Positions 7,784 to 15,795 of a stretch of DNA of 22,050 nt are shown here, in pieces; within the stretch, counting starts at the first letter, position 1; every line of letters begins with the position of its first letter. Under the pieces are notes generated by a model. The model was not told the DNA's origin and searched no databases. It saw only the letters and a program-made list of their open reading frames with translations. Origin of the DNA: an uncultured Phascolarctobacterium sp. (GTDB taxonomy: Bacteria > Bacillota > Negativicutes > Acidaminococcales > Acidaminococcaceae); assembly GCA_900545535.1 (NCBI GenBank), contig UQZN01000027.1, positions 1 to 22,050 on the forward strand, read 5' to 3'. The translations under genes were made by a program, and so were the position numbers.

Positions 7784-7817
7784 AAAAAGAGCCTTCGAGA
7801 TTTATCTCGAAGGCTCT
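7784..7817 (-). terminator. Terminator of tRNA-Ser(GCU)
   Basis: A perfect 13-bp stem (7788-7800 with 7805-7817, AGAGCCTTCGAGA and complement) with a four-base loop is followed on the minus strand by TTTTTCTATTTT. It lies 14 bases beyond the tRNA 3' end. This is a textbook intrinsic terminator. Confidence 0.9.
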
Positions 7818-7830
7818 GAACCTTTGATAG

Positions 7831-7922
7831 TGGCGGAGTGGGTGGGATTCGAACCCACGCACGAGTCACCCCGTCTAACGATTTAGCAAACCGTCCTCTT
7901 CAGCCACTTGAGTACCACTCCG
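7831..7922 (-). tRNA. tRNA-Ser (anticodon GCU)
   Basis: The minus strand folds as a class II tRNA with a long variable arm. The acceptor stem CGGAGTG (7916-7922) pairs with CACTCCG, and the encoded CCA is at 7831-7833. The anticodon loop is TTGCTAA (anticodon GCT), and the T arm contains GGGTTCGAATCCC. It is 92 bases including CCA and reads AGC/AGU codons. It has its own promoter at 7939-7967 and a strong terminator. Confidence 0.96.
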
Positions 7923-7938
7923 TTTGACTTACTTGGAT

Positions 7939-7967
7939 AGTATACACTATCCTGATATTTTTTTCAA
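7939..7967 (-). promoter_or_regulatory. Promoter of tRNA-Ser(GCU)
   Basis: Minus-strand -35 TTGAAA (7962-7967), 17-base spacer, -10 TATACT (7939-7944), with the tRNA 5' end 17 bases past the -10. The -10 sits inside an inverted repeat, GGATAGT/ACTATCC (7935-7952). The core ATAGTGTATACTA is shared with the pyruvate oxidoreductase promoter. Confidence 0.75.
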
Positions 7968-8022
7968 GAGTATCGCTGCAAATATTTATTCTGCCGCCTT
8001 TGACATCAGGCAATGATAAATA

Positions 8023-8111
8023 TGGCGGAGAGGGTGGGATTCGAACCCACGGAGGCTTGCACCTCGCTGGTTTTCAAGACCAGAGCCTTCAACCACTCGA
8101 CCACCTCTCCG
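8023..8111 (-). tRNA. tRNA-Ser (anticodon UGA)
   Basis: This is a class II tRNA on the minus strand. The acceptor stem CGGAGAG (8105-8111) pairs with CTCTCCG, the encoded CCA is at 8023-8025, the anticodon loop CTTGAAA gives TGA, and there is a long variable arm and a GGGTTCGAATCCC T arm. It is 89 bases with CCA and reads UCN codons. It lies about 100 bases upstream of tRNA-Ser(GCU). Confidence 0.96.
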
Positions 8112-8123
8112 TGCTATTTTGTT

Positions 8124-8152
8124 ATTATACGGCAAATACGCCTTCTCGTCAA
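8124..8152 (-). promoter_or_regulatory. Promoter of tRNA-Ser(UGA)
   Basis: Minus-strand -35 TTGACG (8147-8152), 17-base spacer, perfect -10 TATAAT (8124-8129), twelve bases before the tRNA 5' end. This is near-consensus, as expected for a stable RNA gene. Confidence 0.8.
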
Positions 8153-8205
8153 GTTCAAACAGACAGACAACAAACTGTCCGGGCCCCTGCTGCACCGCAG
8201 TAAGC

Positions 8206-8236
8206 AAAGACCGCCGTCAAAAATGACGGCGGTCTT
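8206..8236 (-). terminator. Terminator of the pyruvate:ferredoxin oxidoreductase gene
   Basis: A GC-rich stem AAGACCGCCGTCA (8224-8236 on the minus strand) pairs with 8207-8219 across a four-base loop, 13 bases after the stop codon, and ends in TTTGC. The stem is strong but the T tract is short. Confidence 0.8.
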
Positions 8237-8249
8237 ATTACAGCTAAAC

Positions 8250-11200
8250 TCAGGCTTTGCCTGCCAGACGTTTATAGTTATCCAAACGTTCTTTAGCATC
8301 CTGTTCAGTTTTCTCGAACAGGGCTTCAGCTGTTTCAGGATACTGTTTGAGCAGGGAAGAATAACGAACCTCGCCCAAAAGGAACTCTCTGAAATCAGCA
8401 GTAGGCTCTTTGGAATCCAGGCTGAAAGGATTCTCGCCTTTTTCTTTCAAAGCAGGGTTATAGCGGTAGGTTGCCCAGTAACCGCAGTCTACAGCACGCT
8501 TAGCTTCCAGCTGGCTGCAGCCCATGCCTGCTTTCAGACCGTGGTTGATACACGGAGCGTAAGCAATGATCAGGGAAGGTCCGTCGTAAGCTTCTGCTTC
8601 GGCGATCGCCTTCAAGGTTTGATTTTTATCGGCACCCATGGAAATCTGAGCTACATAAACATAACCATAGCTCATAGCCATCATGCCCAGATCTTTTTTC
8701 TTAGTCTTTTTGCCGCTGGCAGCAAATTTGGCAATAGCCGCAGCAGGCGTAGCTTTAGAAGACTGGCCGCCGGTATTGGAATAAACCTCGGTATCGAAAA
8801 CCATTACATTGACGTTTTCGCCGGAAGCCAGGACATGATCCAGACCGCCGTAACCAATGTCATAAGCCCAGCCATCGCCGCCAAAGATCCAGTGGCTACG
8901 TTTGACAAAGAACTGTTTTTCTTTATACAGCGCCGCGCATTTATCGCATTGGCTCTGATATTTTTCCAATACCGCTGTCAAAGCTTCAGCACGTTCCCGC
9001 GTACCTTCGCTGACTTCCATATTGTCGAGCCAATCCTGCATTGCCGCTTTCAGGTCAGCGGGAATATCCCCTGCCAAAGCTGCTTTTACCATCTCGGCAA
9101 CACGTTCACGGGATTGTTTGACACCCAGGTACATACCCAAACCATATTCGGCATTATCCTCAAAGAGGGAATTTGCCCAGCTGGGGCCGTGGCCTTTGCT
9201 GTTGGTGGTATAAGGCATGGAAGGCGCGCTGGCGCCCCAGATCGAGGAGCAGCCTGTCGCATTGGCGATCATCATGCGGTCGCCGACCAGCTGAGTTACC
9301 AGTTTGGCATACGGCGTTTCGCCGCAGCCGGCACAGGCGCCGGAGAACTCAAGCAAGGGCTGTTCAAACTGTACGCCTTTAACAGTGTTCTTATTCATCG
9401 GATTAGGTTTAACTGTGACCTGATGTGCAGTGTAATCCCAATGAGCAGTTTTGGCCAGCTGGCTTTCCAGCGGTTTCATAACGAGGGCTTTTTCTTTAGC
9501 CGGGCATACCTGCGCACAGTTACCGCAGCCGGTACAATCCAGCGGTGAAATCGCCATATGGAATTTAAGCTCTTTCGCTCCGACAGCATCTTTATATTCC
9601 AGTCCCTGCGGTGCGTTGGCAGCTTCCGCTTCCGTCATCAGCACAGGGCGGATAACTGCGTGCGGGCAAACGAAGGAGCATTGGTTACACTGGATACATT
9701 TATCCATTTGCCATTCCGGCACATTGATCGCGATACCGCGTTTTTCATAAGCAGAGGTACCGCTGGGGAAAGTACCGTCGATGTTTTTATCGAAGGTGCT
9801 GACAGGCAGGTTATCGCCTTCCAGACGATTGACCGGAGTCAGGATATTATCGATAAATTCGTTGCCGGTAACCGCGATATTGGCATCGCCGGCAGCTTCA
9901 GCCCAGGCAGCCGGTACATCGATCTTCACGATGGCATCGACGCCGCGGTCGATCGCCGCATAGTTCATATCGAGCACAGCCTGTCCTTTCAAACCGTAGG
10001 AATGATCGACAGCTTCTTTCAAATACTTGACAGCGTCAGCCAGAGGAATGATATCTGCCAGTTTGAAGAAAGCAGACTGCATGATCATGTTGATACGCCC
10101 GCCCAGACCGATTTCCTGAGCGATCTTGACTGCGTCGATAGTATAGAAATTAATAGCATTTTTAGCAATGTAGCGCTTGATATTACCCGGCAGATGCGTT
10201 TCCAGCTCTTCCTTCGACCAGTTACAGTTCAGCAGGAAGGTGCCGCCTTTTTTCAGGCCCGCAGTAACATCATACTTATCTACATAAGACTGGTTATGTA
10301 CGGCTACAAAATCTGCAAAAGTGATCAGATAAGGAGCACGGATCGGCTCATGCCCGAAACGCAGATGCGAAACGGTGATACCGCCGGATTTTTTGGAATC
10401 ATAGGAGAAATATCCCTGAGCGTACATATCGGTATAATCGCCAATGATCTTGATCGCGCTTTTGTTAGCGCCGACAGTGCCGTCACTGCCCAGGCCCCAG
10501 AACTTACAGCTCTTGGTAGCGGCAGGAGTAGTATCCAGCAAAGTTGTTACAGGCAGAGAAGTATTGGTAACATCGTCAACGATACCGACCGTGAAATTAT
10601 TTTTCGGCTCGGGTGCAGCAAGATTTTCAAAAACCGCCATAACTTCTGACGGAGTCAGCTCTTTGCTGCCCAGGCCATAACGGCCGCCGATGATGAGCGG
10701 GGAAATTTCTGCTTCATAGAAAGCGCCGCGCACATCCATGTATAAAGGTTCGCCAAAGGAACCGGGTTCTTTGGTACGGTCCATAACAGCAATACGTTTA
10801 ACTGTTTTAGGAACAGCACCCATAAAATGTTTGATCGAGAACGGACGATACAGATGTACAGCGAGCAGACCAACTTTTTTGCCTTCGGCGTTAAGCTTTT
10901 CAACAACAGTCTGGATCGTTTCGCAGGCACTGCCCATAGCGATGATGATTTCTTCCGCATCAGGGGCACCATAATAGTTGAACAGGCCGTATTTACGCCC
11001 GGTCAGCTTGCTGATCTCGTTCATATATTCTTCAACGATACCCGGCAAAGCTTCATAATAAGAGTTGACAGCTTCGCGGGTCTGGAAATAGATATCAGGA
11101 TTTTGAGCCGTACCGCGCACAACCGGATTATCAGGGTTGAGGCCGCGATTACGGAACGCAGTCACTGCGTCATAATCGACCAGTTTAGCCAGATCATCAT

Positions 11201-11759
11201 AAGCCAGAGTTTCTATTTTCTGGATTTCATGCGAAGTGCGGAAACCGTCAAAGAAATTAATAAAGGGAACGCGCCCTTTGATGGCGGCCAAATGCGCCAC
11301 TGCCGACAGATCCATAACTTCCTGCACGCCGCTTTCAGCCAGCAGCGCAAAACCGGTCTGACGGGTAGCCATAACGTCCTGGTGGTCGCCGAAAATAGAC
11401 AGTGAGCTGGCCGCTAAAGCACGGGCAGAAACATGGAACACGCCCGGCAGCAGTTCGCCTGCCATTTTGTACATATTAGGAATCATCAGAAGGAGACCTT
11501 GCGAAGCAGTATAGGTAGTTGTCAAAGCTCCGGATTGCAAAGAACCGTGTACGGCGCCGGCAGCACCAGCTTCAGATTGCATTTCCAATACTTTTACAGT
11601 TTGACCAAAAACATTTTTCTGACCCTGCGCAGCCCATTCGTCTACAACTTCGGCCATGGGAGAGGACGGAGTAATCGGATAGATAGCGGCCACATCGGTG
11701 AACGCATAAGATATATACGCCGCCGCCGTATTACCGTCCATAGTTTTCATTTTTGTCAT
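8250..11759 (-). CDS. nifJ: Pyruvate:ferredoxin (flavodoxin) oxidoreductase
   Basis: This 1169-residue single-chain PFOR oxidises pyruvate with CoA to acetyl-CoA and CO2 and reduces ferredoxin or flavodoxin, a core step of anaerobic energy metabolism. The length is right for the homodimeric class. In order: the N-terminal pyrimidine-binding region (AAIYPITPSSPMAE), the transketolase-like domain II, and two 4Fe-4S motifs, CIQCNQCSFVCP near residue 686 and CTGCGNCAQVCP near 741. After these come CAGCGETPY with a further cluster ligand and the TPP-binding GGDGWAYDIGYGG near 960 followed by NTGGQSSKATP. ATG at 11759 is preceded by AGAAGGGGATCAA; in-frame sequence upstream to 11885 is leader, not protein. 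It is monocistronic, with its own promoter and terminator. Several long open frames on the opposite strand are codon-bias shadows. Confidence 0.97.
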   Translation of the reverse strand: MTKMKTMDGNTAAAYISYAFTDVAAIYPITPSSPMAEVVDEWAAQGQKNVFGQTVKVLEMQSEAGAAGAVHGSLQSGALTTTYTASQGLLLMIPNMYKMAGELLPGVFHVSARALAASSLSIFGDHQDVMATRQTGFALLAESGVQEVMDLSAVAHLAAIKGRVPFINFFDGFRTSHEIQKIETLAYDDLAKLVDYDAVTAFRNRGLNPDNPVVRGTAQNPDIYFQTREAVNSYYEALPGIVEEYMNEISKLTGRKYGLFNYYGAPDAEEIIIAMGSACETIQTVVEKLNAEGKKVGLLAVHLYRPFSIKHFMGAVPKTVKRIAVMDRTKEPGSFGEPLYMDVRGAFYEAEISPLIIGGRYGLGSKELTPSEVMAVFENLAAPEPKNNFTVGIVDDVTNTSLPVTTLLDTTPAATKSCKFWGLGSDGTVGANKSAIKIIGDYTDMYAQGYFSYDSKKSGGITVSHLRFGHEPIRAPYLITFADFVAVHNQSYVDKYDVTAGLKKGGTFLLNCNWSKEELETHLPGNIKRYIAKNAINFYTIDAVKIAQEIGLGGRINMIMQSAFFKLADIIPLADAVKYLKEAVDHSYGLKGQAVLDMNYAAIDRGVDAIVKIDVPAAWAEAAGDANIAVTGNEFIDNILTPVNRLEGDNLPVSTFDKNIDGTFPSGTSAYEKRGIAINVPEWQMDKCIQCNQCSFVCPHAVIRPVLMTEAEAANAPQGLEYKDAVGAKELKFHMAISPLDCTGCGNCAQVCPAKEKALVMKPLESQLAKTAHWDYTAHQVTVKPNPMNKNTVKGVQFEQPLLEFSGACAGCGETPYAKLVTQLVGDRMMIANATGCSSIWGASAPSMPYTTNSKGHGPSWANSLFEDNAEYGLGMYLGVKQSRERVAEMVKAALAGDIPADLKAAMQDWLDNMEVSEGTRERAEALTAVLEKYQSQCDKCAALYKEKQFFVKRSHWIFGGDGWAYDIGYGGLDHVLASGENVNVMVFDTEVYSNTGGQSSKATPAAAIAKFAASGKKTKKKDLGMMAMSYGYVYVAQISMGADKNQTLKAIAEAEAYDGPSLIIAYAPCINHGLKAGMGCSQLEAKRAVDCGYWATYRYNPALKEKGENPFSLDSKEPTADFREFLLGEVRYSSLLKQYPETAEALFEKTEQDAKERLDNYKRLAGKA

Positions 11760-11799
11760 TTGATCCCCTTCTTTCTTTTTTATCAGAGTACAAGATATG

Positions 11800-11820
11800 G
11801 GAACCGGCCTTATCGGTTCC
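11800..11820 (-). promoter_or_regulatory. Hairpin in the leader of the pyruvate oxidoreductase mRNA
   Basis: GGAACCG (11800-11806) and CGGTTCC (11814-11820) form a 7-bp stem with a 7-base loop in the roughly 110-base leader between promoter and start codon. There is no T tract behind it, so it is not a terminator; mRNA stabilisation or a protein-binding site are possible. Confidence 0.45.
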
Positions 11821-11876
11821 AGTGAGACGCAAAATAAATGTGCAGCAAGACATAGTTCACCCCTGCTCACACAATT

Positions 11877-11905
11877 AGTATACACTATTTAAGCACTTTT
11901 GTAAA
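11877..11905 (-). promoter_or_regulatory. Promoter of the pyruvate oxidoreductase gene
   Basis: Minus-strand -35 TTTACA (11900-11905), 17-base spacer, -10 TATACT (11877-11882), a close sigma-A match. A perfect 14-bp palindrome lies directly upstream of the -35 (11914-11927). Confidence 0.75.
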
Positions 11906-11913
11906 TTTGCTTT

Positions 11914-11927
11914 ACATGTATACATGT
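11914..11927. promoter_or_regulatory. Perfect 14-bp palindrome, likely operator
   Basis: ACATGTATACATGT is its own reverse complement. It sits eight bases upstream of the -35 of the pyruvate oxidoreductase promoter, and in the shared region with the divergent gene at 12012. The position suits an activator or a shared regulator; the cognate protein is not identifiable from the sequence. Confidence 0.5.
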
Positions 11928-12011
11928 GAATATTATGCAAGCGTTTTGTAAATTTTTAAAACAACCCGTTTGATTGACAAATGCTATAATAATGCTACGG
12001 AGGTGTTGAAT

Positions 12012-12518
12012 TTGCAGACGCTTGTTAACTACATCGCCAAAGCTCTTCGAGCCCGTATTCCCAGAATAAAAATAGATACAGTCAATAATGCTGACACAGC
12101 TCACCTGACTATACTAAACAAACACGGCGGAAAACCAATCAACATCTTAACCGGAAACCATACAGGCATCACGGTCGTTTATAACAAAACCCCGCGAATT
12201 TTTACGCAGGACATCAAAGACGTAGACAAAATGGTCTTTGATATCGGCGAGTACCTGAATGGCCGCAGCGTGTATCTGGATCTGCTGAGACCAGATGGCA
12301 GCTGCGAGGCCAAAGATTGTTTCGCCAATTCTATCGAAGTACAGGCAGAAAACTTTGACGCGCTGACAAACCTTATTACCCGCAAGGGGCTTTTGACCGG
12401 TGCTGAACTGGCAAAGGCTCTGCAGGCGGGCGACATTGTACGGGTCAATTACTGGGACCCGCGCAAAAATTACGGTTATAAGCTTGATGGTGATCATCTT
12501 GCCAAAATAGCCTTATAA
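12012..12518 (+). CDS. Hypothetical protein, 168 residues
   Basis: I do not recognise this family. The protein is soluble, with no signal peptide or membrane segment. It alternates hydrophobic strands (AHLTILNKHG, GITVVYN, SVYLDLLRPDG) with helices (FDALTNLI, GAELAKALQAGD) and ends in a small strand-rich tail (VRVNYWDPRKNYGYKLDG). The reading frame is real: a perfect GGAGG (11999-12003) stands eight bases before a TTG codon at 12012, codon use is like the neighbours, and a strong terminator follows. The start codon is therefore TTG, not the ATG at 11970, which would place the Shine-Dalgarno inside the gene. It is divergent from the pyruvate oxidoreductase gene and convergent with the osmolyte transporter operon, so context gives no functional hint beyond a possible shared operator. 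Confidence 0.75.
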   Translation: MQTLVNYIAKALRARIPRIKIDTVNNADTAHLTILNKHGGKPINILTGNHTGITVVYNKTPRIFTQDIKDVDKMVFDIGEYLNGRSVYLDLLRPDGSCEAKDCFANSIEVQAENFDALTNLITRKGLLTGAELAKALQAGDIVRVNYWDPRKNYGYKLDGDHLAKIAL

Positions 12519-12524
12519 TCCAAT

Positions 12525-12556
12525 AAAAGAAGAGTTGCCTTAGCAACTCTTCTTTT
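12525..12556. terminator. Bidirectional terminator
   Basis: A perfect 14-bp stem, AAAAGAAGAGTTGC (12525-12538) with 12543-12556, has a four-base loop and a T tract (ATTTTT) on the plus strand and TTTTATT on the minus strand. It ends both the hypothetical gene (plus) and the osmolyte transporter operon (minus), which converge here. Confidence 0.88.
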
Positions 12557-12576
12557 ATTTTTAAACCATTTCCTGT

Positions 12577-13782
12577 TCAGGCCACAAAGGAAGACAAAAC
12601 AGACGCCTTGGTGATGATCCCGCGAAAAACCTTTTCTTCATCCACAACTGCCAGCGGAAAACTGGCATTAGCAGCCAAAGGTACGATATCTGCAACGGGG
12701 GCATCCAGATCGTTGACCTGCGGCACGTCGCGAATGATCGCCTCACTGAAGGTCTTTTTGCCGTCACGGACAGCTAAAGCTCCGTCCAAAGTCACGATAC
12801 CGATAAAGTTCATATGGTCACCAACAACGTAAGCGCTGGAAACCCCATTGGCACGCATGCTGGTAAGCGCCGTATTGGCGCCGTCGCTGGCCTTGACGAT
12901 ACAACTGGGTGTAGACATAATATTACGCACACAAAAAACCTTACTGGTATTGACGTTATGGATAAATTTTCTGACATAATCATCAGCAGGATTGGCCAGC
13001 ATCTGCTCCGGCGTATCGATCTGCACCATACGCCCGTCGCGTAAAATACCTACCCTGTTGCCCAGCTTGAAAGCTTCATTGATATCATGGGTAATGAAAA
13101 CTATAGTCTTGCCCATCCGTTCCTGGATCCGCAGCAGCTCAAACTGCAAATCGTTTTTGACCAGTGGATCAAGCGCCGAAAAAGCTTCGTCCATCAGCAA
13201 AATATCCGGATCGTTGGCAAGCGCCCGGGCAATACCGACGCGCTGCTTCATCCCGCCTGATAAGCTGCTGAGCTTTTCGTGCTCATAGCCCGTCAGGCCG
13301 ACCATATTGATCATTTCCATAGCTTTGTTTTCACGTTCTTCTTTCCCTACGCCGCGCACCTCCAGACCATAAGCCACATTACCCAGCACATCGCGGTGAC
13401 TTAAAAGACCGCCGTTCTGGAAAACCATGGAAACCTTAGTGCGCCGCAATTCCTGCAGCTGTTTTTCATTATATTTGGTAATATCCTCGCCATCGATCAG
13501 GATTTCACCTTTCGTAGGCTTGTGCAGCATATTCAGGCAGCGCACGATAGTCGATTTACCGCTGCCGGACAGACCGATCAGTACAAAAAGCTCACCGCGT
13601 TTGACGCTGAAAGAAACATCGCTGATCGCCGCCATGATACCCGTTGTTTCCATAACATCCATCCTGGTAGCGCCAAGCTCCAGCAGCTTGAAGGCAGCTT
13701 TTCTTTCGTCCAGAAAATCATAGGGGCCAAACAATTTATATAAGTTTTTGACTTCTAAAACCGTATCTTGTTCCTGCATCAT
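12577..13782 (-). CDS. proV: Glycine betaine/proline-type ABC transporter ATP-binding protein
   Basis: This 401-residue ATPase energises the osmolyte importer. It is of ProV/OpuAA/BusAA type: an N-terminal extension typical of the family, Walker A GLSGSGKST near 70, Q-loop FQNGGLL, signature LSGGMKQR, Walker B ILLMDEAFSALD, H-loop FITHD. Two CBS repeats then fill about 280-400. In this family the CBS pair senses ionic strength or binds c-di-AMP, which fits the c-di-AMP-type regulator encoded next door. The gene overlaps the permease by four bases (ATGA), and its Shine-Dalgarno AAGGAGGG lies within the end of the permease gene. There are two ATG codons in a row; either could be used. Substrate (betaine, carnitine, choline or proline) cannot be fixed from the sequence. 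Confidence 0.93.
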   Translation of the reverse strand: MMQEQDTVLEVKNLYKLFGPYDFLDERKAAFKLLELGATRMDVMETTGIMAAISDVSFSVKRGELFVLIGLSGSGKSTIVRCLNMLHKPTKGEILIDGEDITKYNEKQLQELRRTKVSMVFQNGGLLSHRDVLGNVAYGLEVRGVGKEERENKAMEMINMVGLTGYEHEKLSSLSGGMKQRVGIARALANDPDILLMDEAFSALDPLVKNDLQFELLRIQERMGKTIVFITHDINEAFKLGNRVGILRDGRMVQIDTPEQMLANPADDYVRKFIHNVNTSKVFCVRNIMSTPSCIVKASDGANTALTSMRANGVSSAYVVGDHMNFIGIVTLDGALAVRDGKKTFSEAIIRDVPQVNDLDAPVADIVPLAANASFPLAVVDEEKVFRGIITKASVLSSFVA

Positions 13783-14636
13783 TTACCCTCCTTCTGCACC
13801 AGGCTCTGCGTCAGGCGATCGATAATAATCGCGATAATAACAATGGCAAAACCGGCGATGATACCGCGGCCGGATTCCATGCGGTTGATAGCGATCAAAA
13901 CTTCCATACCCAAACCATTGGCACCGATCATAGCGCAGGTAACAACCATCGCTACCGCCATCATCATCGTCTGGTTAATGCCGGTCATGATCGTCGGCAG
14001 CGCCTGCGGTATCTGCACCTTAAACAAAGTCTGCCAGCTGGATGAGCCAAAAGAACGGGAAGCCTCAACGACCTCCTGATCGACCTGACGGATACCATGA
14101 CTGGTCAGCCTGATAACAGGCACTACCGCATAGACGACGGTCGCCAGCACTGCCGGGACTTTACCGGGTCCCAACAGCATAACTGCCGGGATCATATAAA
14201 CGAAGGTCGGCATCGTCTGCATGGCGTCCAGTATCGGCCGCACGACAGTATCAGCTCCGCGCACTGCCGCCAGCGCGATCCCGATCGGCAAACCGATCAA
14301 AAGTGAAAAAATTACCGCTGTGATCACGATAGCCAGAGTTTCATTCATCATATGCCAGTAACCACAGGCACCGATCATAAACAACAGGCCACCGTAAAGA
14401 ACCCCGTTTTTATAACTGTTCATCAATTTTTTTGTGGCAAAAATAACCAGCAGGATCATCAGCCACCAGGGAATCATATCCAGCGCGCCATTGATGCCGT
14501 TAATAAAAATACTGAGCATTTTTTTGGCGGCGACAAAAACCTCACCATAATTGATGTTGATATAACGCACAAATTCATCTATCGGTTCTGCTATATTCAA
14601 ATTGATATTCGGAAAATTTAACAACCAACTCGGCAT
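13779..14636 (-). CDS. proW: Glycine betaine/proline-type ABC transporter permease
   Basis: This 285-residue integral membrane subunit forms the channel of the osmolyte importer. There are about six to seven hydrophobic segments, and the ABC-docking EAA-type loop reads VVEASRSFGSSSWQTLFKVQIP, with the conserved Gly-Ile region following (TIMTGINQTMMMA). The N-terminal 40 residues (INLNIAEPIDEFVRYIN) are the usual amphipathic lead of ProW/OpuAB proteins. The permease is not fused to the binding protein, unlike BusAB of lactococci. ATG at 14636 is preceded by AGGGGGCGGGGAG; twelve bases separate it from the binding-protein stop codon and it overlaps proV by four bases, so the three genes are one operon. 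Confidence 0.93.
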   Translation of the reverse strand: MPSWLLNFPNINLNIAEPIDEFVRYININYGEVFVAAKKMLSIFINGINGALDMIPWWLMILLVIFATKKLMNSYKNGVLYGGLLFMIGACGYWHMMNETLAIVITAVIFSLLIGLPIGIALAAVRGADTVVRPILDAMQTMPTFVYMIPAVMLLGPGKVPAVLATVVYAVVPVIRLTSHGIRQVDQEVVEASRSFGSSSWQTLFKVQIPQALPTIMTGINQTMMMAVAMVVTCAMIGANGLGMEVLIAINRMESGRGIIAGFAIVIIAIIIDRLTQSLVQKEGK

Positions 14637-14648
14637 CTCCCCGCCCCC

Positions 14649-15638
14649 TTACTGTTCTTTTAAAGCTGCCCGCATAGTCTGCGCTTTATCAGGCGGCAGC
14701 CACTGCGTCAGCAGATCATCGTGTTTTTGCAGAAACCAGCGGGCCGCCTGGTCGTAAGTCGCTTTATTATCAGCAATATAAGCCAGAGCTTCCGCCGTCA
14801 AAGCGCTGGAAGTATGATATTTTTTCAGAAACTCCGTAAATTCAGGCTGCCGTTTGGGAAACCGGCTGTTAGCCGATACCATGACGACTACGGAAGGAGC
14901 AGCGGTTTCGCCTGCCTCAAAGCCGGCCTGCGTATAGGGCGCGTCTTCCAAAAGTACCAGGTCCAGCTTGCCGCTGATCCAGGTCGGTTCCCAGTTATAA
15001 CCGACGATCGGCAAACCTTTTTCATACGCCGTTACAAAGGCCGTACTCAAAGTCGCCTCGCTGCCGGGACGGAAATAGATATAATTTTTGTCCAGACCAT
15101 AATACTTATATTTTTTAAACATCACTTCATCAACAGCCCAACCAGGGATCGCCCCGTAAATACGGCCTTTGGAAGGATTTTCTTCATCAACAAAAAGCTG
15201 ACTGTAGCGTGCCAGATCGGCAACATTGTGCAAATCAGGAGCCATCGGCGCAATACCACGCTGAGGATCACCTTCAATCACATAACGTGGTACATACAGG
15301 CCCTGTTTATTATCATCGAAGTTGACTCCCAGATCAACGATCCCACCAGCGGCTTTATCAGCTTCATAAGTAGCAACATTGTCAGTCCACAGTTCCATAT
15401 TGACATCGACATCACCGCGGACCAGAGCCGCTTCCATGATCGGCGTTGAACCGTTCATAGTTTCCACTTTTAAACCATAAGCCTTTTCTGCAATCAAACC
15501 GGCTACCGCATTGTGAAATTTCACACTGTCCCAGCCGGCGTCAGAAAAAACTACCGTTTTTTCGTTACTGCTGCCACAGCCTGCCGCCAGGCACACAAAC
15601 AAAACCATGCCTACCAGCTGCAGTATTCTTTTCTTCAT
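14649..15638 (-). CDS. proX: Osmolyte-binding lipoprotein of the ABC transporter (OpuAC family)
   Basis: This 329-residue extracytoplasmic binding protein starts with a lipoprotein signal: MKKR, a hydrophobic stretch and lipobox LAAGC, so Cys21 is the lipid anchor. The body is an OpuAC-type glycine betaine/choline-binding fold. Tryptophans that could build the aromatic cage for a quaternary amine occur in DAGWDS near 43, NMELWTDN and GYNWEPTWISG, and the phosphate-like start TVVFSDAGW is typical. ATG at 15638 has GGGGGAG five bases upstream; an in-frame start ten codons earlier would break the signal peptide. It is the first gene of the operon, behind a near-consensus promoter carrying repeated boxes. 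Gene symbol is by analogy with proVWX. Confidence 0.9.
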   Translation of the reverse strand: MKKRILQLVGMVLFVCLAAGCGSSNEKTVVFSDAGWDSVKFHNAVAGLIAEKAYGLKVETMNGSTPIMEAALVRGDVDVNMELWTDNVATYEADKAAGGIVDLGVNFDDNKQGLYVPRYVIEGDPQRGIAPMAPDLHNVADLARYSQLFVDEENPSKGRIYGAIPGWAVDEVMFKKYKYYGLDKNYIYFRPGSEATLSTAFVTAYEKGLPIVGYNWEPTWISGKLDLVLLEDAPYTQAGFEAGETAAPSVVVMVSANSRFPKRQPEFTEFLKKYHTSSALTAEALAYIADNKATYDQAARWFLQKHDDLLTQWLPPDKAQTMRAALKEQ

Positions 15639-15706
15639 CAAAACTCCCCCCCCTTTACAATCCGACAACTTTATATTATTATTGAGTTGCCTCTATCTGC
15701 TTTTTT

Positions 15707-15735
15707 AGTTTAACTTACTTGGAAAAGCTTGTCAA
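15707..15735 (-). promoter_or_regulatory. Promoter of the osmolyte transporter operon
   Basis: Minus-strand -35 is a perfect TTGACA (15730-15735), the spacer is 17 and the -10 is TAAACT (15707-15712). The -10 is about 70 bases before the start codon. Two repeated boxes overlap the -35 and the -10, suiting control by a repressor. Confidence 0.8.
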
Positions 15736-15750
15736 TTTACTTTAATTACT
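15710..15750 (-). promoter_or_regulatory. Candidate operator: three AGTAA-type boxes over the transporter promoter
   Basis: On the minus strand three similar boxes read AGTAATTAA (15742-15750), AGTAAATTGA (15732-15741) and AGTAAGTTAA (15710-15719). The second and third are in direct orientation exactly 22 bases apart and cover the -35 and -10 elements. BusR of Streptococcus agalactiae is reported to read a bipartite site with a 22-bp separation, and a BusR-like gene is divergent from this promoter. The assignment is inferred from position and spacing, not from a known box sequence. Confidence 0.45.
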
Positions 15751-15795
15751 TTTTTACACTGCAAATATCATGCCGGATCAGTTAATCCCGGCTCT

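Noticed and set aside
8013..9548. A 511-codon open frame on the plus strand, opposite the pyruvate oxidoreductase gene
   Set aside because: It runs straight through tRNA-Ser(UGA) and then antisense to a certain gene; its product has no recognisable motif and the frame is a by-product of the codon bias of the true gene. The same holds for 9558-10649 and 10827-11405.
11760..11885. An N-terminal extension of 42 residues on the pyruvate oxidoreductase
   Set aside because: The extension crosses the leader hairpin and ends next to the promoter -10, and a strong Shine-Dalgarno sits before the internal ATG at 11759 where the conserved protein starts.
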